A DNA stretch of 64,000 nt from Spongiibacter thalassae (GTDB lineage: Bacteria > Pseudomonadota > Gammaproteobacteria > Pseudomonadales > Spongiibacteraceae). The notes beneath the pieces were generated by a model. The model saw only the letters and a program-made list of their open reading frames with translations. It was not told where the DNA came from and did no database searches. The DNA lies in contig NZ_JAAWWK010000002.1 in NCBI RefSeq assembly GCF_012272835.1, positions 1 to 64,000 on the forward strand. Reading direction: 5' to 3'. Of this stretch, positions 5,938-15,870 are shown piece after piece. How positions within the stretch are numbered: position 1 is the first letter of the stretch; every line of letters begins with the position of its first letter. A program made the translations under genes and the position numbers.

Positions 5938-7812
5938 GTGGACGACGGTAAACGGATTGAGAAGGCTTATCTGGAAAATATGCTGCAGAGCTTGCACGCG
6001 GCGGTGGCGGCGATGTCGGCGCGGGTGAATACGGTGCTGAGCCTGTTGCCTGAGGGTGATGGCGGCGTCGGCGACGCGGAGCATATGCAGCGGGCGCTGG
6101 CGGCGATGCTGGAGGCGCTGGGGGAGTTCAGCCGCGACGAGGGCGCCGATGATACAGGGCTGTCGCGCTTGCGTCACGATTTACGCAACAGCATTGGCAT
6201 TGTCGAGGGCTATGCGGAGATATTGCTGGAGGATCACGAGGAGCCGAAGCTCTGTGCCGAGCTGAGGGAAATCCCGACGATGTCGCGACGGTTTCAGGCC
6301 AGTCTTGATGGCTTTCGGGTGCCCGCGATCGATGACGAGTCCACCGATCCCATTGCCTCCATTTTCAAGAGCTTTCGTCGCGGTCTGGGCGGTGCCCAGC
6401 GCAGCACCGAGCCGGCGACGCTGCTGGTGGTGGATGATAACGAAAGTAGCCGGGAGCTGCTGGCCCAGCAGCTTCAGCGCCAGGATCATCTGGTTATCGA
6501 AGCCGCCAGCGGCGAGCGTTGTCTGGAGGTGATGCGCAGCGCCTCGCCGGACCTGGTGCTGCTGGATCTGGTGATGCCGGGCCTGAATGGTTACGAGGTG
6601 TTGCAGGAGATTCGCCGCGACGAGCAGTTGCGGCGAATTCCAGTGGTGGTGATCAGCGGGGTGCAGGACGAGGGTGGTGCCATCCACTGTATTGACGCGG
6701 GGGCCAGCGACTATTTGATTAAACCGGTGAACGCGACCCTGTTAACGGCGCGGGTGTCGGCGCTGTTGGAGCGCAAGGCATGGCAAGATCGCGAGCGGGA
6801 GTATCTGGCGGAGCTGGAAAAGAGCCAGCGTTTTATCCGCAAGGTGTTTGGCCGCTACCTGTCGGATGAGATTGTGCAGCGCTTGCTGGATAACAGCGAC
6901 GGTCTGAGCCTTGGTGGCGAACGCCGTCGAGTAACGGTGTTGATGGCGGATATTCGGGACTTCTCGCTGATTAGTATGCGCCTTGAGCCCGAGCGTTGTG
7001 TGGCGCTGTTAAACAACTACCTGGCGGTGATGACCGAGGTGATACAGGGTTTTCGCGGCACGGTGGACGAATTCGTCGGCGACGGTATTCTCGCGGTTTT
7101 CGGCGCACCGGTGAGTGAAGAGGATGACAGCGATCGGGCACTGGCCTGCGCCGTGGCAATGCAGCAGGCTATGGCTGAGGTGAATCGGCGCAACGAGGAG
7201 GAGGGGCTGCCGCTGATCGAAATTGGCATCGGCCTGAACACCGGTGACGTCGTCGCCGGGAATATCGGCTCTGAACTGCGCAGCAAGTATGGCGTGGTAG
7301 GACACAACGTCAATTTAACCTCGCGAATAGAGTCCTGTACGGTGGGTGGGCAGATTCTGGCGTCGCCAGCGACACTGGACCTCTCCCGGGTAGAGGTGTT
7401 GCGGGGTAGTCAGTTTGATGTGGTGGTGAAGGGGCTGGATGAGCCGCTGAAGCTCACCGAAGTGCTCGGTGTAGGTTTGCCCTACGACCTTCTGCTCGAG
7501 GGCGCAGACGTGCGCTGGAAGGCGCTCGCCTCCTCGCCGGAGAATGTGCGTATTTCGCTGTTGTCGGGCAAGCGGGTAAGTTCCGAGCGCATCGCCGTAA
7601 AGATACTGGCAGTGCGCAGTGGTGCCCTGCGTCTGTCGATTCCGGCATCCCTGGAACTGCCAGCGGATGTCTGTCTGTTTGGCGTCGGCAGTGATGGCCT
7701 TTATGGCAAGCTGGTGCAGCAGGAGGGTGATTGCTACGTGATGAAAATCACCACCCACAGTCAGGAAGCCAGTCGCTTGCTGGAGCCGTTGATCGCGCCG
7801 CCCAAGCACTGA
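5938..7812 (+). CDS. Response regulator fused to class III adenylate/guanylate cyclase
   Basis: The protein makes cAMP or cGMP from ATP or GTP. Layout (about 624 residues from the GTG at 5938): an N-terminal segment with an H-box-like RHDLRNSIGIVEGYAEIL (about 79-97), a REC domain (about 160-280, phospho-acceptor Asp210 in LLDLVMPG), a helical linker, and a class III catalytic domain (about 328-500) with metal-binding Asp338 (MADIRDF) and Asp382 (VGDGILAVFG) and the run VVGHNVNLTSR. The C-terminal 100 residues are not recognised. GTG at 5938 is preferred over TTG at 5932 because GGGG lies six bases before it. It is followed by a separate response regulator and a hybrid kinase, which probably drive its REC domain. 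Nucleotide specificity is not certain. Confidence 0.85.
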   Translation: MDDGKRIEKAYLENMLQSLHAAVAAMSARVNTVLSLLPEGDGGVGDAEHMQRALAAMLEALGEFSRDEGADDTGLSRLRHDLRNSIGIVEGYAEILLEDHEEPKLCAELREIPTMSRRFQASLDGFRVPAIDDESTDPIASIFKSFRRGLGGAQRSTEPATLLVVDDNESSRELLAQQLQRQDHLVIEAASGERCLEVMRSASPDLVLLDLVMPGLNGYEVLQEIRRDEQLRRIPVVVISGVQDEGGAIHCIDAGASDYLIKPVNATLLTARVSALLERKAWQDREREYLAELEKSQRFIRKVFGRYLSDEIVQRLLDNSDGLSLGGERRRVTVLMADIRDFSLISMRLEPERCVALLNNYLAVMTEVIQGFRGTVDEFVGDGILAVFGAPVSEEDDSDRALACAVAMQQAMAEVNRRNEEEGLPLIEIGIGLNTGDVVAGNIGSELRSKYGVVGHNVNLTSRIESCTVGGQILASPATLDLSRVEVLRGSQFDVVVKGLDEPLKLTEVLGVGLPYDLLLEGADVRWKALASSPENVRISLLSGKRVSSERIAVKILAVRSGALRLSIPASLELPADVCLFGVGSDGLYGKLVQQEGDCYVMKITTHSQEASRLLEPLIAPPKH

Positions 7813-7848
7813 TACTCCCAATTCCCTTTGCGAAAGATAGTGGTAACT

Positions 7849-8223
7849 ATGCCGTCAATCTTGCTTGTTGAAGACAATGAAATGAACCGCGATATGCTCA
7901 GCCGCCGCCTGATCCGCAGGGGGTTTGAGGTGCATCTGGCGGTAGATGGTCAGCAGGGCCTTGATCTGTCGCGCAGTTTGCGCCCCGACCTGATGCTGTT
8001 GGATATGAGTCTGCCAGTGAAGGACGGCTGGCAGGTCGCCAGGGAAATGAAGGCCGACGAGGTGCTGCGGAGCATTCCCATTATTGCCCTCACCGCCCAT
8101 GCCATGGCAGACGACCGGCAGCGGGCGATGGCGGCGGGATGCGACGACTATGACACCAAACCGGTAGACCTGCCTCGTCTGCTGAGCAAAATCAGTGCCT
8201 TGCTGGGAGAGGCCCCCCAGTGA
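7849..8223 (+). CDS. Single-domain response regulator (CheY-like)
   Basis: A 124-residue protein made of one REC domain: acidic pair in [11 protein letters not shown] near the N-terminus, phospho-acceptor Asp in [14 protein letters not shown], the switch Thr in IIALTAHAM, and the conserved Lys in DDYDTKPVD. There is no output domain, so it would act by docking or as a phosphate shuttle. The ATG at 7849 is preferred over an upstream in-frame TTG because the family begins right at the first beta strand. Its stop overlaps the GTG start of the kinase gene by four bases (GTGA), so they are co-translated. It probably passes phosphate between the kinase and the cyclase regulator. Confidence 0.88.
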   Translation: MPSILLVEDNEMNRDMLSRRLIRRGFEVHLAVDGQQGLDLSRSLRPDLMLLDMSLPVKDGWQVAREMKADEVLRSIPIIALTAHAMADDRQRAMAAGCDDYDTKPVDLPRLLSKISALLGEAPQ

Positions 8224-10436
8224 GCTTTACCCGCCGTTTAACGACCTCTTTTGTTTGTATTTTGTGTCTTTCCCTGGGCAGTGTGCTGGTACAGATCTGG
8301 GGGAATGACACCCGTCGACGCAATGTCTGGCTGTTGCAGAGTGTGATTAACACCCAGGCGGAAATGAATAATTTCAGCCAGTTGCTGCACAGTACCCAGC
8401 GCAAGGTGAGGGTGATTGAGGCGCTGAGTGCCTCGGGCACCGGCGCGCAACTCAGTGCGGAAGAGCGCCGCGAAGTGGAAATGGCGATTACGACCCTGAC
8501 CCGTTTGCAGGCCACATTGAACCGGGATCTGCGCGAATATATGGAGGCTGACAGCTATGCGGTTCTCTCGGCTCAGGAGCTGTTTGCCGGTTGGCGCGCC
8601 TATGTTCACGGCGAACAGGAGGGTATTGTCGGGCTGGCGGTGCTCTACGATCGCCTGAGTGCGCAGCTGCGCGAAAACGAGTTGAGCCTGCTGATTCGCT
8701 CCGACGAGATCAACGCCAAGCTGAAAGAGATCGTCAGCCTGACCAACAAGGTGGCGCTTGGGGTGTTTTTGCTGGCCCTGGCTGTCACTTTCGCGCTGGG
8801 CTATTACATTACCCGCTATACCCGCCGGTCGATTCGGCAGTTGCAGAAGGGCACCGCGGAATGGGGTAGCGGTAACTTCGACTACAACATTGCCGATATG
8901 GGCAGCGATGAGTTCGGCCAGCTGGCGAAGTCCTTTAACGACATGGCCGCCAATCTGCGCACGGCCATGAGCCGCGTGCGCGAAGCCAGTCGCCGCGCCG
9001 ATGCGGCTAACCAGGCCAAGAGCGGATTTCTGGCGAATATGAGCCACGAGCTGCGCACGCCGATGAACGCCATTATCGGCTATTCAGAAATGTTGCTGGA
9101 GGAGATCGAAGACGACGAAGCGCTGCCGGCGATTGAATTGCAGCCAGACCTGGAAAAGATTCAGCTGGCGGGCAAACACCTGCTTACTTTGATTAACGAT
9201 GTGCTGGATATTTCAAAGATCGAGTCTGGTCGAATGGCGGTTTACTGGGAGTCCATCGACCTGAAAACCGTATTGAACGATGTGGAAATTACCGCGGCGC
9301 CGTTGATGGATAAAAACCGCAATCGCCTGCATTGCGACTACCAGGTGATGCATCGGGAAATTCGTACCGATGTCACCCGCTTGCGGCAAATACTGCTCAA
9401 TCTGTTGAGTAATTCCGCCAAATTCACCCGTGAAGGCGATGTGTATCTCAAAGTGTGGGAGGAGCAGCTCGGCGAGCAGCAATGGCTGTGTGCCGAGGTG
9501 TCTGATACTGGAATCGGCATGGATGAGGCCCAGCTGGGCCGTGTGTTCGACGCCTTCGTCCAGGCGGATTTATCCACCACCAAGCAGTACGGTGGCTCTG
9601 GCCTCGGTCTGACGATTTCGCGAAAGTTTGCGGAATTGCTGGGTGGGGGGCTGAGCGCCAAAAGCGAGCCGGGTAAGGGCTCCAGCTTTCTGTTGAAACT
9701 GCCTCTGAATGGCGAGCACCACGCGCTGAGCGCGGCAGAAGATGGCAGTGGGGTAGGCGATGTATTGGTCATTGATGACGACAGCAGCGTGCTGGACCTG
9801 GCGCGGCGCAGTCTGCAGCGGGACGGTTACCGGGTACGCACGGCTGCCTCCGGGGCAGAGGGGCTGGCCCTGGCCGATGAGCAGGTGCCCGATCTGATTA
9901 TTCTCGATGTGATGATGCCGGTGATGGATGGCTGGCAGGTGTTGCACGCCCTGCGCAGCGACGACAAGCTGGCGAGGGTGCCGGTGCTGATGCAGTCGAT
10001 GCTCAATGAACGGGATCTCGGGCTGTTGCTGGGCGCCAATGAATATCTGGTCAAACCCGTCGCCAGGGAGGAGCTGGTGACCGCCGTGCGGGAGCTGGTG
10101 CCGGTCTCGGCGGTGGGCAATCTGTTATTGCTGGAACAGGGTTCGGCCTTGAAGGAGCTGATCGTTCAGCTGCCTGGTGCTGAGCACTGGCATATCTACC
10201 ACAGCGCCGATGTTGCGCAGACGCAAATCTGGTTGGCGGAGCGGCCCTGGCAATTGATCGTCATCGGTCCCCATGAGGACGATACCGCCGTGGGTCAGTT
10301 TCTCACCCAGCTTCAGCACTCCCAGTGGCGTACTGTTCCGGTGATGCTGGCGCGTACCGAGGCTGATACCAGTGTGCTGGAGTCGCAGCTGAGCCTGTAC
10401 CTTCGCCGGGAAAAGAAACCCAAAGTCAGTCAGTAG
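8220..10436 (+). CDS. Hybrid sensor histidine kinase (HAMP-HisKA-HATPase-REC)
   Basis: A 738-residue inner-membrane kinase. There is a TM helix near residues 10-27, a periplasmic helical sensor region to about 175, a second TM (about 178-197), HAMP (about 198-250), HisKA with the H-box [17 protein letters not shown] (His276), HATPase with intact N, G1 (DTGIGM) and G2 (GGSGLGL) boxes, and a REC domain with acceptor Asp in [14 protein letters not shown]. The last 110 residues look like a decayed second receiver. The GTG start overlaps the previous gene. The stop is three bases from a convergent lipoprotein gene. It is likely the input of the cyclase cluster; its stimulus is unknown. Confidence 0.88.
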   Translation: MSFTRRLTTSFVCILCLSLGSVLVQIWGNDTRRRNVWLLQSVINTQAEMNNFSQLLHSTQRKVRVIEALSASGTGAQLSAEERREVEMAITTLTRLQATLNRDLREYMEADSYAVLSAQELFAGWRAYVHGEQEGIVGLAVLYDRLSAQLRENELSLLIRSDEINAKLKEIVSLTNKVALGVFLLALAVTFALGYYITRYTRRSIRQLQKGTAEWGSGNFDYNIADMGSDEFGQLAKSFNDMAANLRTAMSRVREASRRADAANQAKSGFLANMSHELRTPMNAIIGYSEMLLEEIEDDEALPAIELQPDLEKIQLAGKHLLTLINDVLDISKIESGRMAVYWESIDLKTVLNDVEITAAPLMDKNRNRLHCDYQVMHREIRTDVTRLRQILLNLLSNSAKFTREGDVYLKVWEEQLGEQQWLCAEVSDTGIGMDEAQLGRVFDAFVQADLSTTKQYGGSGLGLTISRKFAELLGGGLSAKSEPGKGSSFLLKLPLNGEHHALSAAEDGSGVGDVLVIDDDSSVLDLARRSLQRDGYRVRTAASGAEGLALADEQVPDLIILDVMMPVMDGWQVLHALRSDDKLARVPVLMQSMLNERDLGLLLGANEYLVKPVAREELVTAVRELVPVSAVGNLLLLEQGSALKELIVQLPGAEHWHIYHSADVAQTQIWLAERPWQLIVIGPHEDDTAVGQFLTQLQHSQWRTVPVMLARTEADTSVLESQLSLYLRREKKPKVSQ

Positions 10437-10439
10437 CGG

Positions 10440-10976
10440 CTATTGCAAAGACAGCCGTCGCAGCTGCTCCAGCGCCCGTTGCAGTGAGTCGATTTCCCGG
10501 CGCAACTGAGCCTGAATTTCGCTGGCCTGGCTGTTGCGCTGGGCCGCCTGCTCGAGCCTCACCTGAATCTCTACCGCTGAACTCAGTGCGCGGAATAATT
10601 GCTCCTGTTGGCGGTCTTGCTGGCCCATGGCGTTAAGCTGGTCCAGTGATAACAGCGCCAGGGAAATGTCGCCTCTGGGGTTGTTGCGATTGAGCTGTAA
10701 CAGAATCAGCTCGGCGAGGGCATCGCGGCGCAGAGTGTCTCGGGTGGGATTTTTGAGCAGGCGTTGCAGCTCGGTTTCGGCGGCGAGGTAGTGCCCCCGC
10801 TCGATAAATTTGCGTGCACCGTCAAAAACCTGCTGCCGCTGCAACTGTTCGTCAGACAGCGCCGGGGGCGCAGGGGCGGCTTCGGGAGTCGAGGAGCAGG
10901 CGCTCAACAGCGCGACACCGAGCAGGACAGAACAGGCCAGCAGGGCAGGGCGAAATCTGGGGGTGTTGCGAATCAC
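10440..10976 (-). CDS. Putative lipoprotein with C-terminal coiled coil
   Basis: About 178 residues. The N-terminus is a lipoprotein signal with lipobox LLSAC followed by SSTPEAAPAPP, so the mature protein would be lipid-anchored. The middle (RKFIERGHYLAAETELQRLL and following) resembles a tetratricopeptide-like helical region, and the last 40 residues are Gln/Arg-rich and predicted coiled coil. GTG at 10976 is favoured over the upstream ATG at 11012 because GAGGA sits about eight bases before it and the signal peptide then starts properly. It lies downstream of the rpoD terminator and tail-to-tail with the hybrid kinase. Family not recognised; a cell-envelope role is inferred only from the signal. 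Confidence 0.7.
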   Translation of the reverse strand: MIRNTPRFRPALLACSVLLGVALLSACSSTPEAAPAPPALSDEQLQRQQVFDGARKFIERGHYLAAETELQRLLKNPTRDTLRRDALAELILLQLNRNNPRGDISLALLSLDQLNAMGQQDRQQEQLFRALSSAVEIQVRLEQAAQRNSQASEIQAQLRREIDSLQRALEQLRRLSLQ

Positions 10977-11002
10977 TGAATTGTCCTCGAATAGCGTACC
11001 GG

Positions 11003-11031
11003 AAAACAACAAGGCAGCCCGCAGGCTGCCT
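11003..11031 (-). terminator. Rho-independent terminator of rpoD
   Basis: On the minus strand AGGCAGCC and GGCTGCCT form an 8-bp stem with a 4-base loop (11012-11031), followed by TTGTTGTTTT. It starts eight bases after the rpoD stop codon and closes the rpsU-yqeY-dnaG-rpoD unit. It also lies just upstream of the lipoprotein start. Confidence 0.8.
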
Positions 11032-11038
11032 GAATTGT

Positions 11039-12835
11039 TTATTCGTCGAGGAAGCTGCGCAGATGGTCTGAGCGGGTGGGGTGGCGCAGCTTGCGCAGCG
11101 CCTTGGCTTCAATCTGACGAATTCGCTCACGGGTGACATCAAACTGTTTGCCGACCTCCTCAAGGGTGTGGTCGGTGTTCATGTCGATGCCGAAACGCAT
11201 ACGCAGTACCTTGGCTTCCCGGGCGGTCAGTCCGGCGAGGACTTCGCGGGTAGCTTCACGCAGGCCCTCTCCTGTCGCGGAATCAACCGGCGAGGAAATG
11301 GTGTTGTCTTCGATAAAGTCGCCCAGATGGGAGTCTTCGTCGTCGCCAATGGGGGTTTCCATCGAAATGGGTTCCTTGGCGATTTTCAGCACCTTGCGCA
11401 CTTTGTCTTCAGGCATTTCCATGCGTTCGCCGAGCTCCTCTGGCGAGGGTTCGCGGCCCATTTCCTGCAGCATCTGCCGTGAAATCCGGTTGAGCTTGTT
11501 GATCGTTTCGATCATGTGGACCGGAATACGGATGGTGCGGGCCTGGTCGGCAATGGAGCGAGTAATCGCCTGACGAATCCACCAGGTGGCGTAGGTAGAG
11601 AATTTGTAGCCGCGACGGTATTCAAATTTGTCGACCGCTTTCATCAGGCCAATGTTGCCTTCCTGAATCAGGTCGAGGAATTGCAGGCCGCGGTTGGTGT
11701 ACTTCTTGGCGATGGAAATTACCAGACGAAGGTTGGCCTCAACCATTTCCTTCTTGGCGCGACGGGCGCGGGCTTCACCAATGGAGATGCGACGGTTGAT
11801 CTCCTTGATGTCGGCAATGGTCAGGTCCTGACGCTGCTCGATGGCGCCAATCTTGTTCTGAATACGGGCCAGCGCGTCTTTGTAATCTTCCAGGCGCGGG
11901 TATTTCTTGATGTGCTCGTTGATCCATTCGATATTCGCTTCGTTGCCCTGATAGCTGCGAATGAATTCCTTGCGGTCCATGCCGGCGTTTTTCACGCAGA
12001 TCAGCATGATTTCCTTTTCGAGAGCGCGAATTGAGCTCAGGGTGGTGCGCACTGACTCGATCAGCGGATCGAAGATCGCCGGTGTCAGTTTAAAGAATTT
12101 GAACAGGTCGCCCAGTGCCGCGAGTTCCTTGGCGGTCTGCTTGCTGTAGCGGCCGTGTTCCGCAATGCTTTGCTCGACCTTTTCAAACTGCTCGCGCAGG
12201 GCGGTGAAGCGAAGGCGGGCTTCTTCCGGGTCCGGGCCAGAGGGGGTGTCATCGTCGTCGTCAGCGGCCTCGGCGGCTTCCGCTGCTGCGGCGGCCTGGG
12301 CCTGGGGCGACGGCACATTGTCGGCGGGGTCGAGATAGCCGCTCATAATGTCGCCGAGGCGGCGCTCTTCGGCGAGAACCTTGTCATATTCAGCCAGCAC
12401 GCTGCTGACAACGCCGGGGTAGTAGGCCAGCGCGGCCATCACATCGCGAATGCCTTCCTCGATGCGCTTGGCAATAACAATTTCACCCTCGCGGGTGAGC
12501 AGCTCCACAGTGCCCATTTCACGCATGTACATACGCACAGGGTCGGTGGTGCGACCGGTTTCGGTTTCTACTGCAGCCAGTGCGGCAGCGGCCTCGGCGG
12601 CGGCGATGTCGTCGGCAGAGTCGCCGCCGGTCATGATCAGGGTGTCTTCATCAGGGGCGTGTTCGAACACCTGAATACCCATGTCATTGATCATCTGAAT
12701 GATTTCTTCGACCTGATCCGGATCGGAAATGTCTTCGGGAAGGTGGTCGTTGACTTCAGAGTAGGTGAGGTAACCCTGCTCCTTGCCCTTGGCAATGAGT
12801 TGTTTGAGGCGCGATTGATGAGTTGAGTCATTCAT
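11039..12835 (-). CDS. rpoD: RNA polymerase primary sigma factor RpoD (sigma-70)
   Basis: The housekeeping sigma factor, which directs RNA polymerase to -10/-35 promoters. About 598 residues. Region 1.1 is recognisable ([24 protein letters not shown]), then the acidic non-conserved region, region 2 ([40 protein letters not shown]), region 3, and region 4 with the -35-binding helix ([20 protein letters not shown]). The start at 12835 ([14 protein letters not shown]) is chosen because region 1.1 should begin within a few residues. An upstream in-frame start at 12898 would add 21 unrelated residues. It is the last gene of the macromolecular synthesis operon and is followed by a strong terminator. 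Confidence 0.97.
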   Translation of the reverse strand: MNDSTHQSRLKQLIAKGKEQGYLTYSEVNDHLPEDISDPDQVEEIIQMINDMGIQVFEHAPDEDTLIMTGGDSADDIAAAEAAAALAAVETETGRTTDPVRMYMREMGTVELLTREGEIVIAKRIEEGIRDVMAALAYYPGVVSSVLAEYDKVLAEERRLGDIMSGYLDPADNVPSPQAQAAAAAEAAEAADDDDDTPSGPDPEEARLRFTALREQFEKVEQSIAEHGRYSKQTAKELAALGDLFKFFKLTPAIFDPLIESVRTTLSSIRALEKEIMLICVKNAGMDRKEFIRSYQGNEANIEWINEHIKKYPRLEDYKDALARIQNKIGAIEQRQDLTIADIKEINRRISIGEARARRAKKEMVEANLRLVISIAKKYTNRGLQFLDLIQEGNIGLMKAVDKFEYRRGYKFSTYATWWIRQAITRSIADQARTIRIPVHMIETINKLNRISRQMLQEMGREPSPEELGERMEMPEDKVRKVLKIAKEPISMETPIGDDEDSHLGDFIEDNTISSPVDSATGEGLREATREVLAGLTAREAKVLRMRFGIDMNTDHTLEEVGKQFDVTRERIRQIEAKALRKLRHPTRSDHLRSFLDE

Positions 12836-12939
12836 TCTTGCAAAATACTCGTAGGTGCAGGTGAAAAATAGCCGCGTATTATACTCCAGCAACACCATCT
12901 ACGACCAGTTAAATCAAGGCCGGTTCGTAAATGATCCTG

Positions 12940-14817
12940 TCAGCGTTGGTGCTTTCGCTCTAATAATTGCTGAATGGCGCGCAGTTTTGATTTTGCTTCG
13001 TCGCTGAGTTCAGCGTAGTTCGCTCGGTGGGCTTTGTCGACTTCCTCGCTGTCGCGAAGGGCCTTGAGCTGCTCTTCAAGTTGCAGAACGTCTTTTCGGC
13101 GCTCGAAGTAGTCTATTGTATCAAAAAAAGCCTGCTTCGCGCGCTCGTCATCGAGGCTGGGGCCAAGTAATTCAATGGTTTTCAGCGCCTCGGTCAGCAG
13201 TTGGTACTCTTTTTGGCCGTGCCAGTGGCCCAGTAGCATGGCAGTGGTTGAATCCGGGCGTTTTCGCAGAAGATCGAGGATGTTGTGTAGCAGTGCAGCG
13301 GCGGGAATATCGGTATCCCACTGGTGGTTGGTGCTGTATTCGCGAGCGATGTTGCCGGGGGTATACAGCAGCATGGCAAGGGCAAACAGGTTGGCGTCGC
13401 GCTGTCCTTCGGGCAGCTTTTTAATCAGTTTGCCGGATCGGGGGGCAGTATCTGTGGCGGCGCGGGAGGCGGTGTCAGGGTCGCGGGGCGGAGCGCTCTG
13501 CGGCGGCGTCGCCTCTCGCTGCAGCTCTTCCAGGGCCTGGCGGCGCAGGCCGCTGCGCTTGGCCAGCTCCTCAATCATCAGCTCCTTGAAGACGCCATTG
13601 GGTAGCTGGGCGAGCATCGGGCTGGCCTGCTTCGCCAGGCGGGCCTTGCCCTCCATGCTGTTGGTGTCGAACTGTTGGGCGAAGCTGTCGAAGAAGTGGC
13701 TCTCCAGCGGTGCGGCCTGGGCGACCAAGGCCTCAAAGCCGGTGCCGCCGACCCGCCTGACGGTGTCGTCGGGGTCCTCTCCCTCAGCCAGGAACAGGAA
13801 GCGGATGCTGCGGCCATCTTCCATAGTGGGCAGCGCGTTTTCCAGGGCGCGCTGTGCGGCGCGGCGGCCCGCTTCGTCGCCGTCGAAGCAGAAGATAATC
13901 TCGCTGCAATAGCGGAATACGGTGCGCAGATGGTCGCTGTTGCTGGCGGTACCCAGGGTGGCGACGGCACAGCGAATGCCGTGCTGGGCGAGGGCCACCA
14001 CGTCCATATAGCCTTCCACGACGATGACCCGTTCGAGCTTGCGGTAAAACTGCCGCGCCTCGTAGAGTCCGTAAAGCTCGCGCCCCTTGTGGAAGATGTC
14101 GGTTTCTGGGGAGTTCAGGTATTTGGGTTTGTCGTCGCCCAGCACCCGGCCGCCAAAGGCGACGACCCGGCCGCGATTGTCGCGGATCGGGAACATAATG
14201 CGTTCGCGGAAACGATCGTAGAGCTTGCCGTCGTCATTCTCGATCAGCATGCCGGCGTCGAGCAGTTGTTGGCGGCTCTCCTCGGTGGTGCCGAATTGCT
14301 TGAGCAGGTTGTCCCAGCCCGGCGGGGCAAAGCCGATGCCGAAGTCGCGGCTGATCTGACCGCTGAGACCGCGTTTGCGCAGGTAATCCACGGCGGTCTG
14401 GGCCTTGGGATGGTCGCGCAGTGCCTTCTGGTAGTGGCTGGCGATTTGTTCCATCAGGTCGAAGATGGTTTTTCGTCGCGCCTGTTGCTGTATTTGCTGT
14501 GGCGAGGCCTCCTCCCGTGGCACTTCGATCCCCGCGCTGTGGGCGAGGCTGTCGATGGCGGAGGGAAAGTCCTGGCGGTCGTATTCCATCAGGAAGCCAA
14601 TCGCATTGCCGGCAGCGCCGCAGCCAAAGCAGTAGTAAAACTGTTTGTCGGGGTTGACGCTGAACGAAGGGGTTTTTTCTTCGTGGAAGGGGCAGCGAGC
14701 GCTGTAGTTGCGACCCGTTTTCTTCAGTGAGACGCGGCGATTGATAATATCGACGATATCAACCCGCGACAGCAGGTCGTCGATAAATGCCTGTGGAATG
14801 CGTCCTTTAGCTGCCAC
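12940..14817 (-). CDS. dnaG: DNA primase DnaG
   Basis: Makes RNA primers for replication. 625 residues, near the usual 580-660. The N-terminal zinc-binding domain has CPFHEEKTPSF and CFGCGAAGN (Cys-His-Cys-Cys). The catalytic core has VVEGYMDVVALAQHG and the TOPRIM acidic residues in FCFDGDEAGRRAA. The C-terminal third is the DnaB-interaction region. It starts with GTG (MAAKGRIPQAFIDDLL), with GGGG upstream. It lies between yqeY and rpoD in the classical order, so initiation of replication, transcription and translation are co-regulated. Confidence 0.97.
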   Translation of the reverse strand: MAAKGRIPQAFIDDLLSRVDIVDIINRRVSLKKTGRNYSARCPFHEEKTPSFSVNPDKQFYYCFGCGAAGNAIGFLMEYDRQDFPSAIDSLAHSAGIEVPREEASPQQIQQQARRKTIFDLMEQIASHYQKALRDHPKAQTAVDYLRKRGLSGQISRDFGIGFAPPGWDNLLKQFGTTEESRQQLLDAGMLIENDDGKLYDRFRERIMFPIRDNRGRVVAFGGRVLGDDKPKYLNSPETDIFHKGRELYGLYEARQFYRKLERVIVVEGYMDVVALAQHGIRCAVATLGTASNSDHLRTVFRYCSEIIFCFDGDEAGRRAAQRALENALPTMEDGRSIRFLFLAEGEDPDDTVRRVGGTGFEALVAQAAPLESHFFDSFAQQFDTNSMEGKARLAKQASPMLAQLPNGVFKELMIEELAKRSGLRRQALEELQREATPPQSAPPRDPDTASRAATDTAPRSGKLIKKLPEGQRDANLFALAMLLYTPGNIAREYSTNHQWDTDIPAAALLHNILDLLRKRPDSTTAMLLGHWHGQKEYQLLTEALKTIELLGPSLDDERAKQAFFDTIDYFERRKDVLQLEEQLKALRDSEEVDKAHRANYAELSDEAKSKLRAIQQLLERKHQR

Positions 14818-14876
14818 GTATCAAGCCCCGGTAATGGCCCGGGCGGGTGCCCGGTGCGGCGCGGTCGAGGTGTTGT

Positions 14877-15329
14877 TCAGCCCAGTCGAGCTTTTATCAG
14901 TCGGCTGACTTCGCCCATGTCGGCGCGACCCTGCACGGCGGGTTTCAACTGTGCAACGACCTGGCCCATTGCCTTGATGGAGTCGGCGCCGGTGTCGGCG
15001 ATGGCCTGGCTGATAAGTTGGTCGAGCTCATCGGCGCTGAGCGGGTTGGGCATGAAGCTCTGGATAACTTCCATTTCCTGGCGCTCTACGCTGGCCAGGT
15101 CCTCGCGTCCGGCACCTTCGTACTGGCTGATCGAGTCGCGGCGTTGCTTGCACATCTTGTCGAGCACGGCTAGGCAGCGAGCATCGTCAATTTCAATGCG
15201 CTCGTCTACTTCGATGCGTTTGATTTCGGACAGAATCAGTCTTACCGCCGACAGGCGCTCTTTGTCCTTGGCGCGCATTGCCGCTTTCATGGCATCGCTA
15301 AGGGTTTGCTTGAGGCTGGGCTGGCTCAT
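14877..15329 (-). CDS. yqeY: GatB/YqeY domain protein
   Basis: A 150-residue protein with the whole YqeY fold (LKQTLSDAMKAAMRAKDKERL, AVRLILSEIKRIEVDE, and a C-terminal TGADSIKAMGQVVAQLKP). The family is homologous to the tail domain of the GatB amidotransferase subunit, but stand-alone members have no proven function; tRNA binding is a guess. The start at 15329 is chosen over 15347 because the family begins with a short tail before LKQ. It sits between rpsU and dnaG, as in Pseudomonas. Confidence 0.9.
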   Translation of the reverse strand: MSQPSLKQTLSDAMKAAMRAKDKERLSAVRLILSEIKRIEVDERIEIDDARCLAVLDKMCKQRRDSISQYEGAGREDLASVERQEMEVIQSFMPNPLSADELDQLISQAIADTGADSIKAMGQVVAQLKPAVQGRADMGEVSRLIKARLG

Positions 15330-15391
15330 GGCTGGGGCCTGTGTCAACGTGGATGTAAATATGGTCGCCGTGAATCAATCGCGCACAATGC

Positions 15392-15415
15392 AAAACGGGC
15401 GACCTTATGCCGCCC
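15392..15415 (-). terminator. Possible attenuating terminator between rpsU and yqeY
   Basis: On the minus strand GGGCG, a nine-base loop and CGCCCG are followed by TTTTG. It lies between the rpsU stop and the yqeY start. The E. coli rpsU-dnaG-rpoD operon has a leaky terminator in the equivalent place, which lets the abundant ribosomal protein be expressed above primase. The stem is short, so read-through is expected. Confidence 0.5.
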
Positions 15416-15467
15416 ATATTGCCGTCTTTCGTTGTTGCTGCGGAAAGACTGATGTTACTGCTTGATC

Positions 15468-15683
15468 TTAGTACAGGCGCTGCTGCTTTTTCATCTCGCG
15501 AGAAACTTTCTTCGCGTGACGCTTAACGGCTGCTGCGGCTTGACGCTTGCGCACAGAAGTGGGCTTTTCATAGAACTCGCGACGACGAACTTCTGCAAGT
15601 ACACCGGCTTTTTCGCAAGAACGCTTAAAGCGGCGTAGTGCGATATCAAATGGCTCGTTTTCTTTGAGTTTGACTGAAGGCAT
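15468..15683 (-). CDS. rpsU: 30S ribosomal protein bS21
   Basis: The 71-residue protein is full length and shows the family pattern throughout: [20 protein letters not shown], a conserved [18 protein letters not shown] block and a very basic tail ([17 protein letters not shown]). bS21 sits near the anti-Shine-Dalgarno region of 16S rRNA and helps initiation. It is the first gene of the rpsU-yqeY-dnaG-rpoD unit and is divergent from tsaD. Confidence 0.97.
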   Translation of the reverse strand: MPSVKLKENEPFDIALRRFKRSCEKAGVLAEVRRREFYEKPTSVRKRQAAAAVKRHAKKVSREMKKQQRLY

Positions 15684-15824
15684 TCGTTAAACCTGTCCTG
15701 ATTGATATTGGCAATGTGTTCGGGTTGCGCCGCCAAAACATTGACGACACTCTAAGGGCGCAGAATTCTAAACGCTCATTGGTAAAAAAGCAAAGTAAAA
15801 AGCGCTTGATCTGGTGCGCTTAAG

Positions 15825-15852
15825 TTGAAATCAGTATCATGCGCGCTAATTT
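15825..15852 (+). promoter_or_regulatory. Candidate sigma-70 promoter for tsaD-folB
   Basis: TTGAAA (15825-15830) and TAATTT (15847-15852) with a 16-base spacer lie about 20 bases before the TTG start of tsaD, in the rpsU/tsaD divergent region. The fit is moderate, and no experiment or conservation is available here. Confidence 0.35.
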
Positions 15853-15870
15853 CGCTTCGGGAACAGTGTT

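Noticed and set aside
12836-12898. Longer start for rpoD
   Set aside because: The additional 21 residues are unlike sigma region 1.1, which begins right after the later ATG.
13675-14730. 351-residue plus-strand open frame antisense to dnaG
   Set aside because: It is the low-stop shadow common in GC-rich genes; dnaG motifs are complete on the other strand.
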